Of a DNA stretch of 64,000 nt, positions 28,533 through 38,100 are shown piece by piece (the first letter of the stretch is position 1; the number at the start of each line of letters is the position of its first letter). The notes below the pieces were generated by a model. It did not search any database. It was not told the DNA's origin and saw only the letters and a list, made by a program, of their open reading frames with translations. The translations under genes were made by a program, and so were the position numbers. The DNA is from Caulobacter segnis. Lineage in GTDB: Bacteria; Pseudomonadota; Alphaproteobacteria; Caulobacterales; Caulobacteraceae. The stretch spans positions 744,001 through 808,000 of the forward strand of contig NZ_CP082923.1 in assembly GCF_019931575.1 (NCBI RefSeq). Reading direction: 5' to 3'.

Positions 28533-29639
28533 ATGACCGTTTCCCAGAAGCTCCTGCCCGGCGTGCCGCTGGTGGAGTCGATGCTGCTTTCGGCCTCGCT
28601 GGACCAGATGGGCCTGACCAACAGCGAGCGCGACATCGCCGTGCAGCTGCACGAGAAGGGCTTCGCGGTCTTCGACTTTCCGGACGAGGATCTCTCGGCG
28701 CGCATCGATCGCATCAAGGCCGACCTGACGCCGCGCTACGACTTCGACGCCTGGCGCTCGGCGGGCTGGGCGGCCAATGACGGCCTGCGGGTGCAGGACG
28801 CCTGGCGCACCAATGCGGACGTCCGCGCCATCGCCGCCAACCAGGCGGTGCTGGATCTGCTGTCCAAGCTGTATGGCCGCCGGGCCTTCCCGTTCCAGAC
28901 CCTGAACTTCCCGGTCGGCACCCAGCAGCACGTCCACTCGGACTCGATCCACTTCTCCAGCGTGCCCGAGCGCTTCATGTGCGGGGTCTGGCTGGCCCTG
29001 GAGGACATCCACGAGGACGCCGGCCCGCTGGTCTATTATCCGGGCTCGCACAGGTGGCCGATCCTCTACAACGACGCGATCGGCAAGGTTGTGGGGACAG
29101 ACACCAGCGAGTTCGCCCAGCCCCCGTATGAAGCCGCCTGGCGGGCGCTGATCGACGCCACCGGAACCCAGCCGGAATACTTTCGCCCGAAGAAGGGCCA
29201 GGCCCTGATTTGGGCGGCCAACCTGCTGCACGGCGGCAGCCGCCAGAACGACCCGGCGCGGACGCGCTGGTCGCAGGTCACGCACTACTATTTCGACGAC
29301 TGCGCCTACTACACCCCGGCGTTCTCGGACCCGCTGGTCGGTAACCTGGATCTGCGCGACATCGTCGACGTCTCGACCGGCGAGTTCGCGCCGAACATCT
29401 ATGTCGATCGCCCGGTCGGGGAGGTGCCCCGCCGCGGCGCGGCCGCTCCGCCGCCAGCCTCGGCGTCGCCGGCGGCGGTGATTCCGAAAAGGTGGGAAGC
29501 CTTGTTTTCAGCCAAGACGCCGAAGGACTTCGATCCTCGGCGTTATCTGGAGCTGAATCCCGACGTGGCGGCCGCGGGCATGGATCCGCGCAAGCACTAT
29601 GCCCGCCACGGGGCGCGCGAGCATCGGCGCTACAAGTAG
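28533..29639 (+). CDS. Phytanoyl-CoA dioxygenase (PhyH)-family oxygenase with C-terminal NPDV motif
   Basis: 368 residues. The Fe(II)/2-oxoglutarate core has the metal triad H-x-D in TQQHVHSDSIHFSS and the distal His in IWAANLLHGGSRQND; the 2-oxoglutarate-binding Arg is likely in DPARTRWSQ. After residue about 300 a low-complexity linker (AAAPPPASASPAA) leads to a small module FDPRRYLELNPDVAAAGMDP followed by HYARHGAREHRR, a repeat often attached to polysaccharide-related proteins. It hydroxylates an unknown small molecule or glycan-linked substrate. The start at 28533 is chosen because MTVSQKLLPG begins the conserved part. Confidence 0.87.
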   Translation: MTVSQKLLPGVPLVESMLLSASLDQMGLTNSERDIAVQLHEKGFAVFDFPDEDLSARIDRIKADLTPRYDFDAWRSAGWAANDGLRVQDAWRTNADVRAIAANQAVLDLLSKLYGRRAFPFQTLNFPVGTQQHVHSDSIHFSSVPERFMCGVWLALEDIHEDAGPLVYYPGSHRWPILYNDAIGKVVGTDTSEFAQPPYEAAWRALIDATGTQPEYFRPKKGQALIWAANLLHGGSRQNDPARTRWSQVTHYYFDDCAYYTPAFSDPLVGNLDLRDIVDVSTGEFAPNIYVDRPVGEVPRRGAAAPPPASASPAAVIPKRWEALFSAKTPKDFDPRRYLELNPDVAAAGMDPRKHYARHGAREHRRYK

Positions 29640-29649
29640 GCGCGCCGCT

Positions 29650-30351
29650 TCAGGCGCTCACCATGCTGGCCGTCTTGGCGAAGGGGCTGAGACCCAGCCA
29701 GGCCTGCATATCCGAGGCCAGCACCCGGTCGCCGGTCAGCAACATGCGTTCCTCGCCCAGAGCCTGGCGGACGGTGTCATGGCCCATCCAGATGGCGGTC
29801 ATGGTCCTAAGGTCGGTCGATACATAGAGGTCGACGTCGAAGCCCGGATCGACCGAGCACAGGTCAACCTGGGTCTCGGGTTCGACCAGCAGCCACCACG
29901 AACGGTCGGCCGGCGCCTGCTCGGGATAGCGGAAATGGATCACGCTCTTGGGCCGCGACATCGGGCGGGGGTCCAGGTTGCGGCGCATGTCCCACATCAG
30001 CAGGGAGGCGTCCAACTGCTGCAGCGACAGCTCGGTGTGGACCCAGCGCTGGCCCCAGCGGCCGAAGGCGTCGATCAGGCTTTCCAGGTCCTGTCCGGCC
30101 TGGGTCAGGCGGTATTCGAACACCCCGGGCTCACCGGGCAGGGCGTCGCGGCGTATGATGCCGGACGCCTCCAGGTCCTTGAGGCGTTGCGACAGCAGGG
30201 CGGGTGACATGCGCGGCACGCCGCGTCGCAGGTCGTTGAACCGGGTCGAGCCGGCGACCATCTCGCGCAGCAGGACCACGGTCCAGCGCGTGCAGAGAAT
30301 CTCGGCCGCCATCGCGACGGGACAGAATTGCCTGTAGCTGCCTTGCGCCAT
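29650..30351 (-). CDS. HxlR-family transcriptional regulator with SCP2-like C-terminal domain
   Basis: 233 residues. The winged HxlR DNA-binding domain opens YRQFCPVAMAAEILCTRWTVVLLREMVAG with the conserved Cys (sometimes redox-sensing) and contains RRGVPRMSPALLSQRLKDLEASGII. The C-terminal about 110 residues resemble SCP2-type lipid-binding folds, found in a known HxlR subgroup. It is divergent from an acyl-CoA dehydrogenase, with two tandem palindromes in the gap, so it very likely controls that gene, and a lipid or acyl-CoA ligand is plausible. GGGGAGAG precedes the ATG. Confidence 0.92.
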   Translation of the reverse strand: MAQGSYRQFCPVAMAAEILCTRWTVVLLREMVAGSTRFNDLRRGVPRMSPALLSQRLKDLEASGIIRRDALPGEPGVFEYRLTQAGQDLESLIDAFGRWGQRWVHTELSLQQLDASLLMWDMRRNLDPRPMSRPKSVIHFRYPEQAPADRSWWLLVEPETQVDLCSVDPGFDVDLYVSTDLRTMTAIWMGHDTVRQALGEERMLLTGDRVLASDMQAWLGLSPFAKTASMVSA

Positions 30352-30422
30352 GCGCTCTCCCCGTCAAACTTGGCCTCGCCAAACATCGGCGGCATGTAGA
30401 CTGCTGTTCGACTGTCTCGCTA

Positions 30423-30460
30423 GTTCAGTTCCTGTACCGGGGGTGGTTCAGTTGCTGAAC
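30423..30460. promoter_or_regulatory. Tandem 15-bp palindromes, probable HxlR operator
   Basis: GTTCAGTTGCTGAAC at 30446-30460 is a perfect GTTCAG/CTGAAC palindrome. GTTCAGTTCCTGTAC at 30423-30437 is the same site with one changed arm base. The copies are 23 bp apart and sit between the divergent HxlR and acyl-CoA dehydrogenase genes. Outer arms CTAGTTCAG/CTGAACTAG (30420-30428 and 30455-30463) add symmetry. Confidence 0.7.
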
Positions 30461-30542
30461 TAGGCAGGTAGAGCGTGTTCGCGACAAAAGGTTTCGCATC
30501 ACGCGGACCTGTTGAACGTCCGCTCCAGAGGGAGATTACGAC

Positions 30543-31688
30543 ATGTTGCTGGCGCCGGAAAACACCACCGTCGCTCAGGGCGTCGACTGGCTGGCGCGCG
30601 CCGATCGGATCGGCGCCGAGATCGCCAGGCATGCGGCCGAACACGACGCCGAGGACAGTTTCGTCGTCGAGGCCTACGGGCTGCTGAAGGCCGAGGGGCT
30701 GTTCAAGGCCCTGGTTCCGGTCGAGTTCGGCGGCGGCGGGGCCACGGTCACGCAGATTGGCCAGGTCATTCGCCGGCTGGGCGCCTCGTGCGGCGCCACG
30801 GCGCTGGCCTTCGCCATGCACAGCCACCTCGTGGCCGTGGCCGCCTGGCGCTGGCGTCATCAGGGCGCGCCGACGGAAGGGCTGCTCAAGCGCCTCGCGA
30901 CCGAGGATCTGGTGCTGGTGTCCAGCGGCGGCTCAGATTGGCTGGCCAGCGGCGGAACGGCGGTAAAGGTGGAGGGCGGCTTCAGGATCACGGCGCGCAA
31001 GGCCTTCTCCAGCGGCTGCCCGGCCGGTGACCTCTTGATGACCAGCGCCGTCCATGACGATCCCGAGGCGGGGCCGACCGTCCTGCACTTCGGCGTGTCG
31101 CTGAAGGCGCCGGGCGTGGCCATCCGCGACACCTGGCGCGTGCTGGGCATGCGCGGCACGGGCTCGAACGACGTGGAGTTGACCGAGGTCTTCGTGCCCG
31201 ACGCGGCGATCTCGGGCCGGCGGCCGGCCGGGCCGTGGCACATGCTGTTCCACATCATCAGCATGATCGCCTTCCCGCTGATCTACGCGGCCTATGCCGG
31301 CGTGGCCGACGGCGCGCGGGCGCGGACCCTGGCCATGGTCCGGCGCAAGGCGCCCGACGTCCTGACCGCCAGCCTGGTCGGCGAGATGGAGAACGCCTTC
31401 GCCGCGCTCGACATCGCCCTGGCGCGGATGATCGACCTGGCCGAGACCGGAACGCCCGGTCCCGAAACCACCAGCCTGGCCATGACCTACCGCACCCTGG
31501 TCGGCCGCTCGGCCATCGAGACGGTCGAGCGGGCCATGGAGGCGGCGGGCGGGCAGGCCTTCTATCGTGAGGCGGGCCTTGAACGGGCCTTCCGCGACGT
31601 CCAAGGGGCTCGCTACCACCCGCTGCAGGAAAAGCCGCAGACGGTGCTGACCGGCCGCGTGGCGCTGGGCTGGGACATCGACGGATAG
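30543..31688 (+). CDS. Acyl-CoA dehydrogenase family protein
   Basis: 381 residues of the ACAD flavoprotein fold: an alpha N-domain (GLFKALVPVEFGGGGATVTQ), a beta domain (DWLASGGTAVKVEGGFRITARKAFSSG and RVLGMRGTGSNDVELTEVFVP) and a C-terminal helical domain (GGQAFYREAGLERAFRDVQGARYHPL). The QTVLTGRVALG end is typical of the subgroup related to DszC/HpaA-like and acyl-CoA dehydrogenases. The usual catalytic Glu position is not obvious, so whether it is a dehydrogenase or a flavin monooxygenase relative is open. Controlled, by inference, by the divergent HxlR protein. AGAGGGAG precedes the ATG. Confidence 0.88.
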   Translation: MLLAPENTTVAQGVDWLARADRIGAEIARHAAEHDAEDSFVVEAYGLLKAEGLFKALVPVEFGGGGATVTQIGQVIRRLGASCGATALAFAMHSHLVAVAAWRWRHQGAPTEGLLKRLATEDLVLVSSGGSDWLASGGTAVKVEGGFRITARKAFSSGCPAGDLLMTSAVHDDPEAGPTVLHFGVSLKAPGVAIRDTWRVLGMRGTGSNDVELTEVFVPDAAISGRRPAGPWHMLFHIISMIAFPLIYAAYAGVADGARARTLAMVRRKAPDVLTASLVGEMENAFAALDIALARMIDLAETGTPGPETTSLAMTYRTLVGRSAIETVERAMEAAGGQAFYREAGLERAFRDVQGARYHPLQEKPQTVLTGRVALGWDIDG

Positions 31689-31697
31689 TCGAACGAA

Positions 31698-31727
31698 AAC
31701 GCCGGCCGCATCGGGACGGCCGGCGTT
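31698..31727. terminator. Intrinsic terminator
   Basis: Eleven-bp arms AACGCCGGCCG and CGGCCGGCGTT around an 8-nt loop, followed by CTTCTCT, 10 bp after the acyl-CoA dehydrogenase stop. AAAA upstream gives a T-run on the other strand, so it can also serve the converging small lipoprotein gene. Confidence 0.8.
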
Positions 31728-31750
31728 CTTCTCTGTATGCGCGCCCTAGC

Positions 31751-32053
31751 CTAGTGCGCGGCGTCCTTGGCCTTGTCGCCGGCCTTCTGGGCGGCGTCAC
31801 CGGCCTTTTCGGCGGCGTCGCCGGCGGCGGCGGCCGCGTCGCCCGCCGCTTCCTTGGTCGCCTCGGTGGTGGCGGTGGTCGCGGCGTCGGCGCTGGCGTT
31901 GGCCGCGTCCGCCGCGGCGTTGGCGGCCTTCTGGGCGTCAGCGGCGGCGGCGTTGCTTTCGGTCGCCGCCTCCTGGGCCTTCTGGGCCTTGTTCTCGCAG
32001 GCCATCACCGTCAGGCCCAGGGCGGCCACGGCCGCGATCGTCACGATACGCAT
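31751..32053 (-). CDS. Small alanine-rich lipoprotein
   Basis: 100 residues. A lipoprotein signal (MRIVTIAAVAALGLTVMAC) is followed by a long helix of AA-D/E-A-x-K repeats (ADAQKAANAAADAANASADAA, then AGDAAEKAGDAAQKAGDKAKDAA), an 11-mer-like pattern also seen in LEA-type stress proteins and Lpp-like helices. It probably anchors to a membrane as an extended coil. No specific function can be assigned. GGGAGAAG precedes the ATG. Confidence 0.85.
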   Translation of the reverse strand: MRIVTIAAVAALGLTVMACENKAQKAQEAATESNAAAADAQKAANAAADAANASADAATTATTEATKEAAGDAAAAAGDAAEKAGDAAQKAGDKAKDAAH

Positions 32054-32123
32054 GAGCGTCTTCTCCCAAGTCCGGCCTTGGCGCCGGGTAGGGGAGATAA
32101 TCCTGAGGCGAAGGTTCGGTTGC

Positions 32124-33017
32124 CTACATCGGCTGGGGCGGCGGGGGTGGGCCTTCGGGCAGGGGAATGAACTCGTCGTGGTCCAGATCGGGCAGCTTCA
32201 TGCGGCCGGCCTTCCAGTCGGCCTTGGCCTGCTCGATGCGGTCCTTGGACGAGGAGACGAAGTTCCACTCGATGAAGCGCGGGCCGATCGGCTCGCCGCC
32301 CAGCAGCATGACGGTCGAGCGCTCGATGGCCTTGAAGACCACCGTATCGCCCGGCGCGAAGACGGCCATCTGAGTCTCGACCAGCTCGCGATCGCCCACC
32401 TCGACCCGGCCGGCGGCGATATAGGCGGCGCGCTCGGAATATTCGGCCGGCAGGGCCGCGACGGCGCCCGGCTCAAGCTCCCAGTGGACGTAGAACAGCG
32501 GCGAAAACACCGGCACGTTCGACTTGGCCCCGAAGGCCTCGCCGGCGATCAGCCGCGCCTTCAGCCCGCCGTTCTCATAATAGGGCAGGTCCTGCGGGCC
32601 TTCGTGGTGGGTGAAGCGCGGGGCGGTCTCCTCGTGCTCGTTGGGCAGGGCCACCCAGGCCTGCATGCCGTCCATGCGGCCGCCGTGCTCGCGCAGCCCC
32701 TCGAAGCGTTCGGAGTGGGTGATGCCCGAGCCGGCGGTCATCCAGTTGACCTCATTCGGCTTGATCACCGCCAGCGAGCCGACGCTGTCGCGGTGGGTGA
32801 TCTCGCCCTCGAACAGATAGGTAAGGGTCGACAGGCCGATGTGCGGGTGCGGGCGCACGTCGGCGCTCTTGGCGAAGCCGGGCTGGAAGGCCGCCGGGCC
32901 CATGTGATCCAGGAAGATGAACGGCCCGACCATGCGGTGGGCGTGGAACGGCAGGACGCGGCCGACCTCGAAATTGCCGAGGTCGCGGCGACGGGCTTCG
33001 AAGACGAGGTCGATCAT
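32124..33017 (-). CDS. Pirin family protein (bicupin)
   Basis: 297 residues. The N-terminal cupin has the pirin signature VGRVLPFHAHRMVGPFIFLDHMGP, then metal-site residues in ADVRPHPHIGLSTLTYLFEGEITHRDSVG and SGITHSERF. The C-terminal cupin contains VFSPLFYVHWELEPGAVAALPAEYSERAAYIAAGRVEV. Some pirins are quercetin dioxygenases and others redox-sensing regulators; sequence does not decide. It ends in a proline-rich tail (EGPPPPPQP). Monocistronic by context. Confidence 0.93.
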   Translation of the reverse strand: MIDLVFEARRRDLGNFEVGRVLPFHAHRMVGPFIFLDHMGPAAFQPGFAKSADVRPHPHIGLSTLTYLFEGEITHRDSVGSLAVIKPNEVNWMTAGSGITHSERFEGLREHGGRMDGMQAWVALPNEHEETAPRFTHHEGPQDLPYYENGGLKARLIAGEAFGAKSNVPVFSPLFYVHWELEPGAVAALPAEYSERAAYIAAGRVEVGDRELVETQMAVFAPGDTVVFKAIERSTVMLLGGEPIGPRFIEWNFVSSSKDRIEQAKADWKAGRMKLPDLDHDEFIPLPEGPPPPPQPM

Positions 33018-33091
33018 GGGGCGCTCCGGCGAACTGTCGGCGGAACTTAGCCGGGAGTTGATATCCCAGTCTTGTGCAATTCACCCCCTAT

Positions 33092-33199
33092 CCGCTCATC
33101 CCCGCGAAAGCGGGGACCCAAGCTGACTTTCAGGGCTTGGTGAGGCAGCGCGTCACTTTCTGACCCTGCTTGGATCCCCGCTTTCGCGGGGATGAGCGG
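33092..33199. repeat. Inverted pair of the 32-nt palindromic element, copy B
   Basis: The same 32-nt element as at 22523-22554 occurs unchanged at 33092-33123, with a reverse copy at 33168-33199 that differs by one base (A for G in the outer part). The spacer is 44 nt and unrelated in sequence to the first locus. It lies between the pirin gene start and the MFS gene stop. Confidence 0.85.
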
Positions 33200-33209
33200 T
33201 GATTGGGAT

Positions 33210-34487
33210 CTACAGCGTGTCCGGCGTTCTCTTAAGAGGCAGAAGGGCGATCAGGCTGATCGCGCCGGCGCCCGCCAGATAGAGGCCGACCAGCTTGAGG
33301 CCGCCATGGGTGGCCAGGGCCTGGGCGATGGCCGGGGTCATGCCGCCGCCGATGACGCCGCCGACATTGAAGGCGATCGACGAGCCGGTGTAGCGCACCC
33401 GGGCCGGGAACAGGCTGGGCAGCCAGGCGCCCAACGGGCCGTAGACCAGGCCCATGACCACCAGGGCCAGGGACAGGAACACGCCGATCAGCCACAGCGA
33501 GCCCGAGCCCATCATCGGCGCCAGGGCCGCGCCGGCGACGACGGTCAGCATGGAGCCCGCCATGAGCACCCTTCGGGGGCTGGACTTGTCCGACCAGTAG
33601 CCGGCCCAGACGATGCCGGCGGCCATGAACAGGATGGCGATCAGCAGGACGCCGAGGAACAGTTGGCGGCCATAGCCCAGGGCAGTGACGCCGTAGCCCA
33701 GCGAGAAGGCGGTGGTCAGGTAGAAGAGGGCGAAGCAGGCGACGACCGCGAAGGTGCCGCCGATCACCTCGCGCGCATGGGTGCGGAAGAGCTCGGCGAC
33801 CGGCACGTGGGCCGGCGGGGCCTCGTGGGCGGCGGCCTCGAACGCGGCGGTCTCGGTCAGCTTCAGGCGGATCCACAGCCCGACCCCGACCAGCAGGATG
33901 CTGCCCAGGAACGGCAGGCGCCAGCCCCAGGCCTGGAACTGCTCCGGCGTCAGGATCGCGCCCAGGATCAGGAACAGGCCGTTGGCGGCGATGAAGCCTA
34001 CCGGGGCGCCCAGCTGCGGGAACATGCCGAAGCGCGCGCGCCAGCCGGGCGGGGCGTTCTCGACTGCCAGCAGAGCCGCGCCGCCCCACTCGCCGCCCAG
34101 GCCGAAGCCTTGGCCGAAGCGCAGCAGGCACAGCATGAACGGCGCGATCCAGCCGGCCTGGTGATAGGTCGGCAGGAAGGCGACCAGCAGGGTCGAGCCG
34201 CCCATGATCAAGAGCGAGGCCACCAGGGTCGACTTGCGGCCGATGCGGTCGCCGAAGTGTCCGAACACGATCGAGCCCAGCGGCCGGGCGATGAAGGCCA
34301 CGCTCAGGCTGGCGTACGAGGCCAGCAGTTGCACGGCGGGCGAGGAGGCCGGGAAGAACAGCGGCCCGAACACCAGCGAGGCGGCGGTGGCGTAGATATA
34401 GAAGTCGTAGAACTCGACCGCCGTGCCGATCAGGCTGGCGGCCAGCACGCGTCGCGTCGACGCGCCGCCAGCGCTCGATTGGGCCAT
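33210..34487 (-). CDS. MFS transporter, metabolite:H+ symporter (MHS) family
   Basis: 425 residues with twelve predicted membrane helices. GTAVEFYDFYIYATAASLVFGPLFFP at the N-terminus and the loop 2-3 motif FGHFGDRIGRKSTLVASLLIMGGSTLLVAFLPTY are diagnostic of the MHS group, which carries dicarboxylates, shikimate or betaines by proton symport. GLGGEWGGAALLAVENAPP after TM4 and WGWRLPFLGSILLVGVG before TM6 agree. The substrate cannot be assigned. It precedes, on the opposite side, the Lrp regulator of the ior gene, which makes an aromatic or amino-acid-derived acid conceivable. GGAGAGG precedes the ATG. Confidence 0.93.
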   Translation of the reverse strand: MAQSSAGGASTRRVLAASLIGTAVEFYDFYIYATAASLVFGPLFFPASSPAVQLLASYASLSVAFIARPLGSIVFGHFGDRIGRKSTLVASLLIMGGSTLLVAFLPTYHQAGWIAPFMLCLLRFGQGFGLGGEWGGAALLAVENAPPGWRARFGMFPQLGAPVGFIAANGLFLILGAILTPEQFQAWGWRLPFLGSILLVGVGLWIRLKLTETAAFEAAAHEAPPAHVPVAELFRTHAREVIGGTFAVVACFALFYLTTAFSLGYGVTALGYGRQLFLGVLLIAILFMAAGIVWAGYWSDKSSPRRVLMAGSMLTVVAGAALAPMMGSGSLWLIGVFLSLALVVMGLVYGPLGAWLPSLFPARVRYTGSSIAFNVGGVIGGGMTPAIAQALATHGGLKLVGLYLAGAGAISLIALLPLKRTPDTL

Positions 34488-34549
34488 CGTGGCCTCTCCT
34501 TGCTATCGGGTGGTTGGAGCGCGGCCCCCCGACCGCGCCCCGGAAGTCC

Positions 34550-35047
34550 TTAGCCCAGCGGGCTGACGTAGGGGCTGATCAGGCCCAGCGGCACGGCCGT
34601 TGAGTTCTTGACGCCGCGGATCACGATGCGGCTCTCGATGTTGGAGACCAGGCCCAGCGACAGCAGCTTGTCGCGCAGGAACTCGTCGAAGGCGCGCATG
34701 TCGCGAGTGACGATCCGCATCTCGTAGTCGGCCGCGCCGGTGACGGTGGCGCACTGGACGACCTCGGCCCACTTGGCGACCGCCTGTTCGAACGTGTCCA
34801 GATTTTCCTTGGTCGGAAGGGACAGCTTCACGGTGCAGTAGACTTCGAAGCCCAGACCAAGCTTTTCCCGGTCCAGGATCGTCACGCGGCGCTGGATGAC
34901 GCCAGCGTCTTCCAGCCTCTTGATGCGCCGCCAGCACGGGCTGGATGACAGACCAACACGTTCGGCGATCTCCGCGACGGACAGTCCGGCGTCGTGTTGG
35001 ATGAGATCCAGGATCTTGGCATCCACGGCGTCGAGTTGTTCGGACAA
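34550..35047 (-). CDS. Lrp/AsnC-family regulator divergent from ior
   Basis: 165 residues: an N-terminal HTH (LDAVDAKILDLIQHDAGLSVAEIAERVGLSSSPCWRRIKRLEDAGVI) and a RAM/AsnC effector domain (FEVYCTVKL, then VTGAADYEMRIVTRDMRAFDEFLRDKL). Starts at TTG (35047), supported by GGGGGAGGA at good distance. Divergent from the indolepyruvate oxidoreductase; by family habit it senses an aromatic or branched amino acid and controls that gene through sites in the shared gap. Confidence 0.93.
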   Translation of the reverse strand: MSEQLDAVDAKILDLIQHDAGLSVAEIAERVGLSSSPCWRRIKRLEDAGVIQRRVTILDREKLGLGFEVYCTVKLSLPTKENLDTFEQAVAKWAEVVQCATVTGAADYEMRIVTRDMRAFDEFLRDKLLSLGLVSNIESRIVIRGVKNSTAVPLGLISPYVSPLG

Positions 35048-35084
35048 GAAATTCCTCCCCCCAGCGGGCGTTGACGCTCACTTC

Positions 35085-35123
35085 TTGCGCAAAACGACCA
35101 CGAGTCGGGCACGCCTTGGGCAA
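35085..35123. promoter_or_regulatory. Candidate Lrp operator for ior
   Basis: TTGCGCAA (35085-35092, a perfect palindrome) and TTGGGCAA (35116-35123) lie 31 bp apart, about three helical turns, between the divergent Lrp and ior genes. A weaker TTGCGTAG follows at 35149. Phased TTGCGCAA-like boxes fit an Lrp-type oligomer wrapping DNA. Confidence 0.55.
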
Positions 35124-35189
35124 ACAATTTCCGCGCTTCTATAAGATATTGCGTAGCGGGCGGGAAGACCCGGGAGGAAAATTTTTGCC

Positions 35190-38100
35190 ATGCGGCACTC
35201 GGAAGTCACGCTCGACGACAAATATGTGCTCGAAGATGGTCGCGCATTCATCACCGGCGTGCAGGCGCTGCTCCGGGTCCTGCTCGACCGTAAGCGTCTG
35301 GATCGCCAGGCGGGATTGAACACCGGCGGCTATCTGTCGGGCTATCGCGGCTCGCCGCTGGGCGGCCTCGACCAGCAGGCCGCGCGCATCAAGAAACTTC
35401 TCACCGCCCACGACGTGGTCTTCCAGGAAGGCCTGAACGAGGATCTCGCGGCGACCGCCGTGTGGGGCAGCCAGCAAGCCAACCTGTTCCCCGGCGCCCT
35501 CTACGACGGCGTGTTCGGCATGTGGTACGGCAAGGCGCCCGGCGTCGACCGCACCGGCGACGTCTTCAAGCATGCCAATTTCGCGGGCACGTTCCCGACC
35601 GGCGGCGTACTGGCGGTGGCCGGCGACGACCACGGCTGCAAGAGCTCGACCCTGCCGTCGCAGTCCGAATTCGCCTTCCAGGACTTCGAGATGCCGGTGC
35701 TCTCGCCGGCCGACGTGCAAGAGGTGCTGGACTACGGGATCCTGGGCATTTCCCTGTCGCGCTTCTCGGGGCTGTGGACGGGCATGATCGCCCTGGCCGA
35801 CACCATGGACAGCGGCGTGACCATCGACGTCTCGCTGGACCGCCACCGGATCGTGGTTCCCGACTTCGCCTTCCCGCCCGGCGGTCTCGGCATCCGGCTG
35901 AAGGACCAGCCGATGGAGAAGGAACGGCGGATGCGGCTGCACAAGCTGCCCGCCGCCCTGGCCTTCGCCCGCGCCAACAACATCGACCGCGTGGTGCTGG
36001 GCGCCTCGCACGTGCGGGTGGGCAAGGCGCGCCTGGGCATCGTCTGCCAGGGCCAGGCCTACAAGGACGTGCTGGAGGCCTTCACGGCCATGGGCATGAC
36101 CCTGCAGGAAGCCGCCGACCTGGGCGTCTCCATCTATAAGGTCGGCATGCCCTGGCCGCTGGAGCCGCTGGGCCTGCGCGCCTTCGCCGCCGGCCTCGAG
36201 ACCCTGATGGTCATCGAGCACAAGCGCGCCCTGATCGAGCCCCAGGCCAGGGCCGCTCTCTATGATCTGCCCGCCCAGGCGCGTCCGCGCGTGATCGGCA
36301 AGACCGACGAGAAGGGCGGGCCGCTGCTCTCGGAGCTGGGTTCGCTGTCGGTGGCCGAAATCGCCCTGGCCATCTACGACCGCCTGCCGGACGGCCCGCA
36401 CATGGAGCGGGCCCGCGCCTATCTGAACCGCGTCTCGGCCGCCGGCGTCGCCGCCGTCAGCCTGGCCGCCGACCAGGCTCGCAAGCCGTTCTTCTGCTCG
36501 GGCTGCCCGCACAACACCTCGACCAAGTTGCCGGAGGGCTCGCGCGCCCTGGCGGGCATCGGCTGCCACTACATGGCCGGGTTCAACGACCCGATGACCG
36601 ACCTCAACACCCACATGGGCGGCGAGGGCCTGACCTGGGTGGGCGCGGCGCCGTTCACAGCCGAGAAGCACGTCTTCCAGAACCTGGGCGACGGCACCTA
36701 CAACCACTCCGGCTCGCTGGCGATCCGGGGCGCGATCGCGGCCAAGGCCAACATCACCTACAAGCTGCTCTATAATGACGCCGTCGCCATGACCGGCGGC
36801 CAGCGCGCCGAGAGCGGCTTCACCCCCGCCCAGATCACCCGTCAGCTGGCGGCCGAGGGCGTGACCAGGACCGTCATCGTCGTCGACGAGCTGGAGCGCT
36901 ACCAGGGCGTCACCGACCTGGCCCCGGGCGTCGAGATCTTCCCGCGTTCGGACCTGATGCGCGTGCAGGAGATGCTGCGCGACACAGCGGGCGTCACGGT
37001 GCTGCTGTACGACCAGACCTGCGCCACCGAGAAGCGCCGCCGCCGCAAGCGGGGCGCGATGCCCAAGGCCACCCAGCGGGTCTTCATCAACCCGCTGGTC
37101 TGTGAGGGCTGCGGCGACTGTTCGGTGAAGTCCAACTGCGTCTCGGTCGAGCCCCTGGCCACCGAGTTCGGCCGCAAGCGCAAGATCAACCAGTCCAGCT
37201 GCAATCAGGACTACAGCTGCGTCGAGGGCTTCTGTCCCTCGTTCATCACCCTGGAAGGCGCCGAGAACGCCCAGTCCAAGAAGGTCCCGGCGGCCCTGAC
37301 CGCCGAGTCGACCCCGCTGCCCGAGTTCGAGCCGCTGCACGGCGTGCGCAAGATCCTGTTCACGGGCGTCGGCGGCACCGGCGTGACCACCGTGGCCTCG
37401 ATCCTGGCCATGGCCGCCCACATCGACGGCCGCGCGGGCAGCGTGGTCGACATGACGGGCCTCGCCCAAAAGGGCGGCTCGGTGTTCAGCCACGTCAAGA
37501 TCGGCGAGACGGAAGAGACGATCGTCGGCGGCCGCGTGCCGGCCGCGAGCGCCGACGTGCTGATCGCCTGCGACCTGCTGGTCGCGGCTTCGCCCGAGGG
37601 CCTGTCGCTCTACGCCAAGGACCGCACCCGCGCCTTCGGCAACAGCGACTTCGCCCCGACCGCCGACTTCGTCACCAGCCGCGACATCCGCTTCGACAGC
37701 GGGGCCATGGCCCGGCGGGTGAAGGGCGCGACCAGCACCTTCGACGCCTGCCCGGCCCAGCACCTGGCCGAGAGCCAGTTCGGCGACGCGATCTACGCCA
37801 ACATGATCATGGTCGGCTTCGCCTGGCAGCGCGGGGTGATCCCGGTCTCCAGCCGCGCCCTCTATCGCGCCATCAAGCTGAACGGCGTCGACGCCGAGGC
37901 CAACCTGCAGGCCTTCGAGCTGGGCCGCCGCGTGGCGCATGACCCGGCTTCGGTCGAGGTCAAGGAAGACAAGACCCCGATCCCCGAGACCATGCCGCTG
38001 GACGACCTGATCGCCCATCGGATCCGGGAGCTGACCGCCTACCAGAACGCCGCCTACGCCCAGCGATACGCCGATAAGGTGGCCAAGGTGCGGAAAACCG

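Noticed and set aside
30400..30480. Possible mobile-element end in the GTTCAG repeats
   Set aside because: No transposase, no target duplication, and the palindromes fit an HxlR operator between divergent genes.
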